In this document: piece after piece, positions 15,528 to 16,424 of the stretch
How the letters are laid out: the number at the start of each line of letters is the position of its first letter
Numbering within the stretch: position 1 is the stretch's first letter
Assembly: GCA_024408695.1 (NCBI GenBank)
Contig: JAKSUU010000002.1
Coordinates: forward strand, 1-16,424
From: Coriobacteriales bacterium
GTDB lineage: Bacteria; Actinomycetota; Coriobacteriia; Coriobacteriales; QAMH01
Direction: 5' to 3'
DNA: 16,424 nt
Position numbers and translations under genes: made by a program
The notes under the pieces: model-generated
Told to the model about the DNA's origin: nothing
Seen by the model: the letters and a program-made list of their open reading frames with translations, nothing else
Database searches by the model: none

Positions 15528-15932
15528 ATGATTGAAAAAACCTATACTATGATTAAACCTGATGGTGTTGCAAACAAACATATTGGGCAAATTATTTCAC
15601 GATTTGAAAATGCAGGTTTAACTATAGAAAGAATGGAACTTTCTAAAGTTACAAAAAAACAGGCAGTTGCTAATTATGCAGAGCATAAAGGCAAACCATT
15701 TTACGACAAGTTAATTGCTTATGTTACAAGCGGACCTGTTGTTAAAATGGTTGTAAGTGGTGAAGGTGCTGTATCTAAGGTTCGTCAGCTTATGGGTGCA
15801 ACAAATCCAAAAGAAGCAGCTCCTGGCACCATTCGTGGAGATTTTGGTTTAGTTATGGATGAAAATGTCATTCATGGCTCAGATAGCAAAGAATCTGCTA
15901 AAAGAGAAATCTCTATATTTTTTGGTAAGTAA
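15528..15932 (+). CDS. ndk: Nucleoside diphosphate kinase
   Basis: Transfers the gamma-phosphate of ATP to other (d)NDPs through a phosphohistidine, balancing nucleoside triphosphate pools. The family is unmistakable: YTMIKPDGV at the start, the SGPVVKMVVSGEGAV segment, MGATNPKEAAPGTIRGDFG, and NVIHGSDS with the active-site His H116. Length 134 is slightly shorter than the usual 140-150, but no core motif is missing. AAGGAGAAATT precedes the ATG. It lies 22 nt after the TPR gene and 56 nt before mreB. Confidence 0.97.
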   Translation: MIEKTYTMIKPDGVANKHIGQIISRFENAGLTIERMELSKVTKKQAVANYAEHKGKPFYDKLIAYVTSGPVVKMVVSGEGAVSKVRQLMGATNPKEAAPGTIRGDFGLVMDENVIHGSDSKESAKREISIFFGK

Positions 15933-15988
15933 ACTGTAAAAAAACAATGCAATTTAAATGTAGTTAAAATGTAAAAAAGGATGGCATT

Positions 15989-16424
15989 ATGGGATTTTTT
16001 AGTTCACTATTTGGCAATATAGGTTCAGACATGGCAATCGATTTGGGTACTGCTAACACTCTTGTTTCGGTCGATGACCAAGGAATTGTTATAAACGAGC
16101 CTTCTGTTGTTGCAATCGATCAAGAACAAAATCGAGTTTTAGCGGTTGGCTCAGATGCAAAAGAAATGCTTGGAAGAACTCCAGGCAATATTGTTGCTAT
16201 GCGTCCACTAAAAGATGGCGTTATTGCAGACTTTGAAACTACCGAAGCCATGTTGCGTTATTTTATTGAAAAAGCTCAAGGCAAGCGTATGTTTTGGCAA
16301 CCCAAGCCAAGAGTAGTCGTTTGCGTTCCTTCGGGTGTTACTTCCGTAGAAAAACGTGCGGTTTTTGAAGCCACAATTACTGCTGGCGCACGCCAAGCTT
16401 TTCTAATTGAAGAACCAATGGCTG
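15989..16424 (+). CDS. mreB: Rod shape-determining protein MreB (3' truncated by window edge)
   Basis: Actin-like ATPase that forms membrane-bound filaments and guides cylindrical cell-wall synthesis. The first 145 codons are visible. After a short [13 protein letters not shown]-terminus (amphipathic-like, probably the membrane-contacting end) comes the phosphate-1 loop [11 protein letters not shown], then [32 protein letters not shown] (in pieces), [19 protein letters not shown] and the beginning of the [13 protein letters not shown] segment. The ATG at 15989 is used because it has AAAAAAGGA (15973-15981) upstream; an ATG at 15981 is in another frame. The gene is not interrupted in the part seen. 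A 56-nt gap after ndk contains no clear terminator, so co-transcription is possible. Confidence 0.96.
   Translation, partial: MGFFSSLFGNIGSDMAIDLGTANTLVSVDDQGIVINEPSVVAIDQEQNRVLAVGSDAKEMLGRTPGNIVAMRPLKDGVIADFETTEAMLRYFIEKAQGKRMFWQPKPRVVVCVPSGVTSVEKRAVFEATITAGARQAFLIEEPMA

Noticed and set aside
1..16424. Mobile element, prophage, defence island or other new system
   Set aside because: No transposase, integrase, terminal repeats, phage genes, nucleases or toxin-antitoxin pairs were found; almost every gene is a recognised housekeeping gene in compact order.

Overview
The window is an AT-rich stretch of bacterial chromosome carrying mostly housekeeping genes. Gene content and order point tentatively to a low-GC member of the Coriobacteriia (Actinomycetota): a clpC-ispD-ispF-cysS run, a stand-alone TSCPD protein, a Tat-dependent lipoprotein, small clostridial-type ferredoxin, and ndk directly before mreB. 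An anaerobic Firmicute cannot be excluded from sequence alone. Both ends cut through genes: clpC lacks its N-terminus and mreB lacks most of its C-terminus.

Layout. (1) 1-3962, plus strand: clpC (protein quality control), then ispD and ispF (two steps of the MEP isoprenoid pathway, 2 nt apart). (2) 4033-8470, plus strand: cysS, purB, a TSCPD protein and an unrecognised Tat lipoprotein, with gaps of 18-24 nt, which looks like one operon ended by a hairpin at 8483-8498. (3) 8526-10701, minus strand: an OmpR-type response regulator and a membrane histidine kinase with overlapping ends, followed by a 56-residue 2[4Fe-4S] ferredoxin; the hairpin at 8483-8498 can also terminate this group. (4) 10702-10862: divergent promoter region with palindromes next to the regulator promoter. 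(5) 10863-13102, plus strand: a class A penicillin-binding protein with a Gly/Thr repeat tail, followed after 24 nt by tRNA-Arg(CCG). (6) 13262-16424, plus strand: cyclophilin, a membrane-anchored TPR protein, ndk and mreB.

How the genes fit together: regions 4-6 combine peptidoglycan synthesis (PBP1) with the shape protein MreB, and the rest supplies isoprenoids (also needed for the undecaprenyl carrier), Cys-tRNA, purine nucleotides, nucleoside triphosphates and redox carriers. The two-component system beside the PBP could respond to the envelope, but the sequence does not show its signal.

I see no mobile element, CRISPR array, prophage, toxin-antitoxin or obvious new defence system. The least explained parts are the Tat lipoprotein, the N-terminal extension of IspD, the TPR protein's membrane and C-terminal parts, and the palindromes at the two-component promoter. 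No gene-free stretch exceeds 300 bases; the longest (13002-13261) contains the tRNA.
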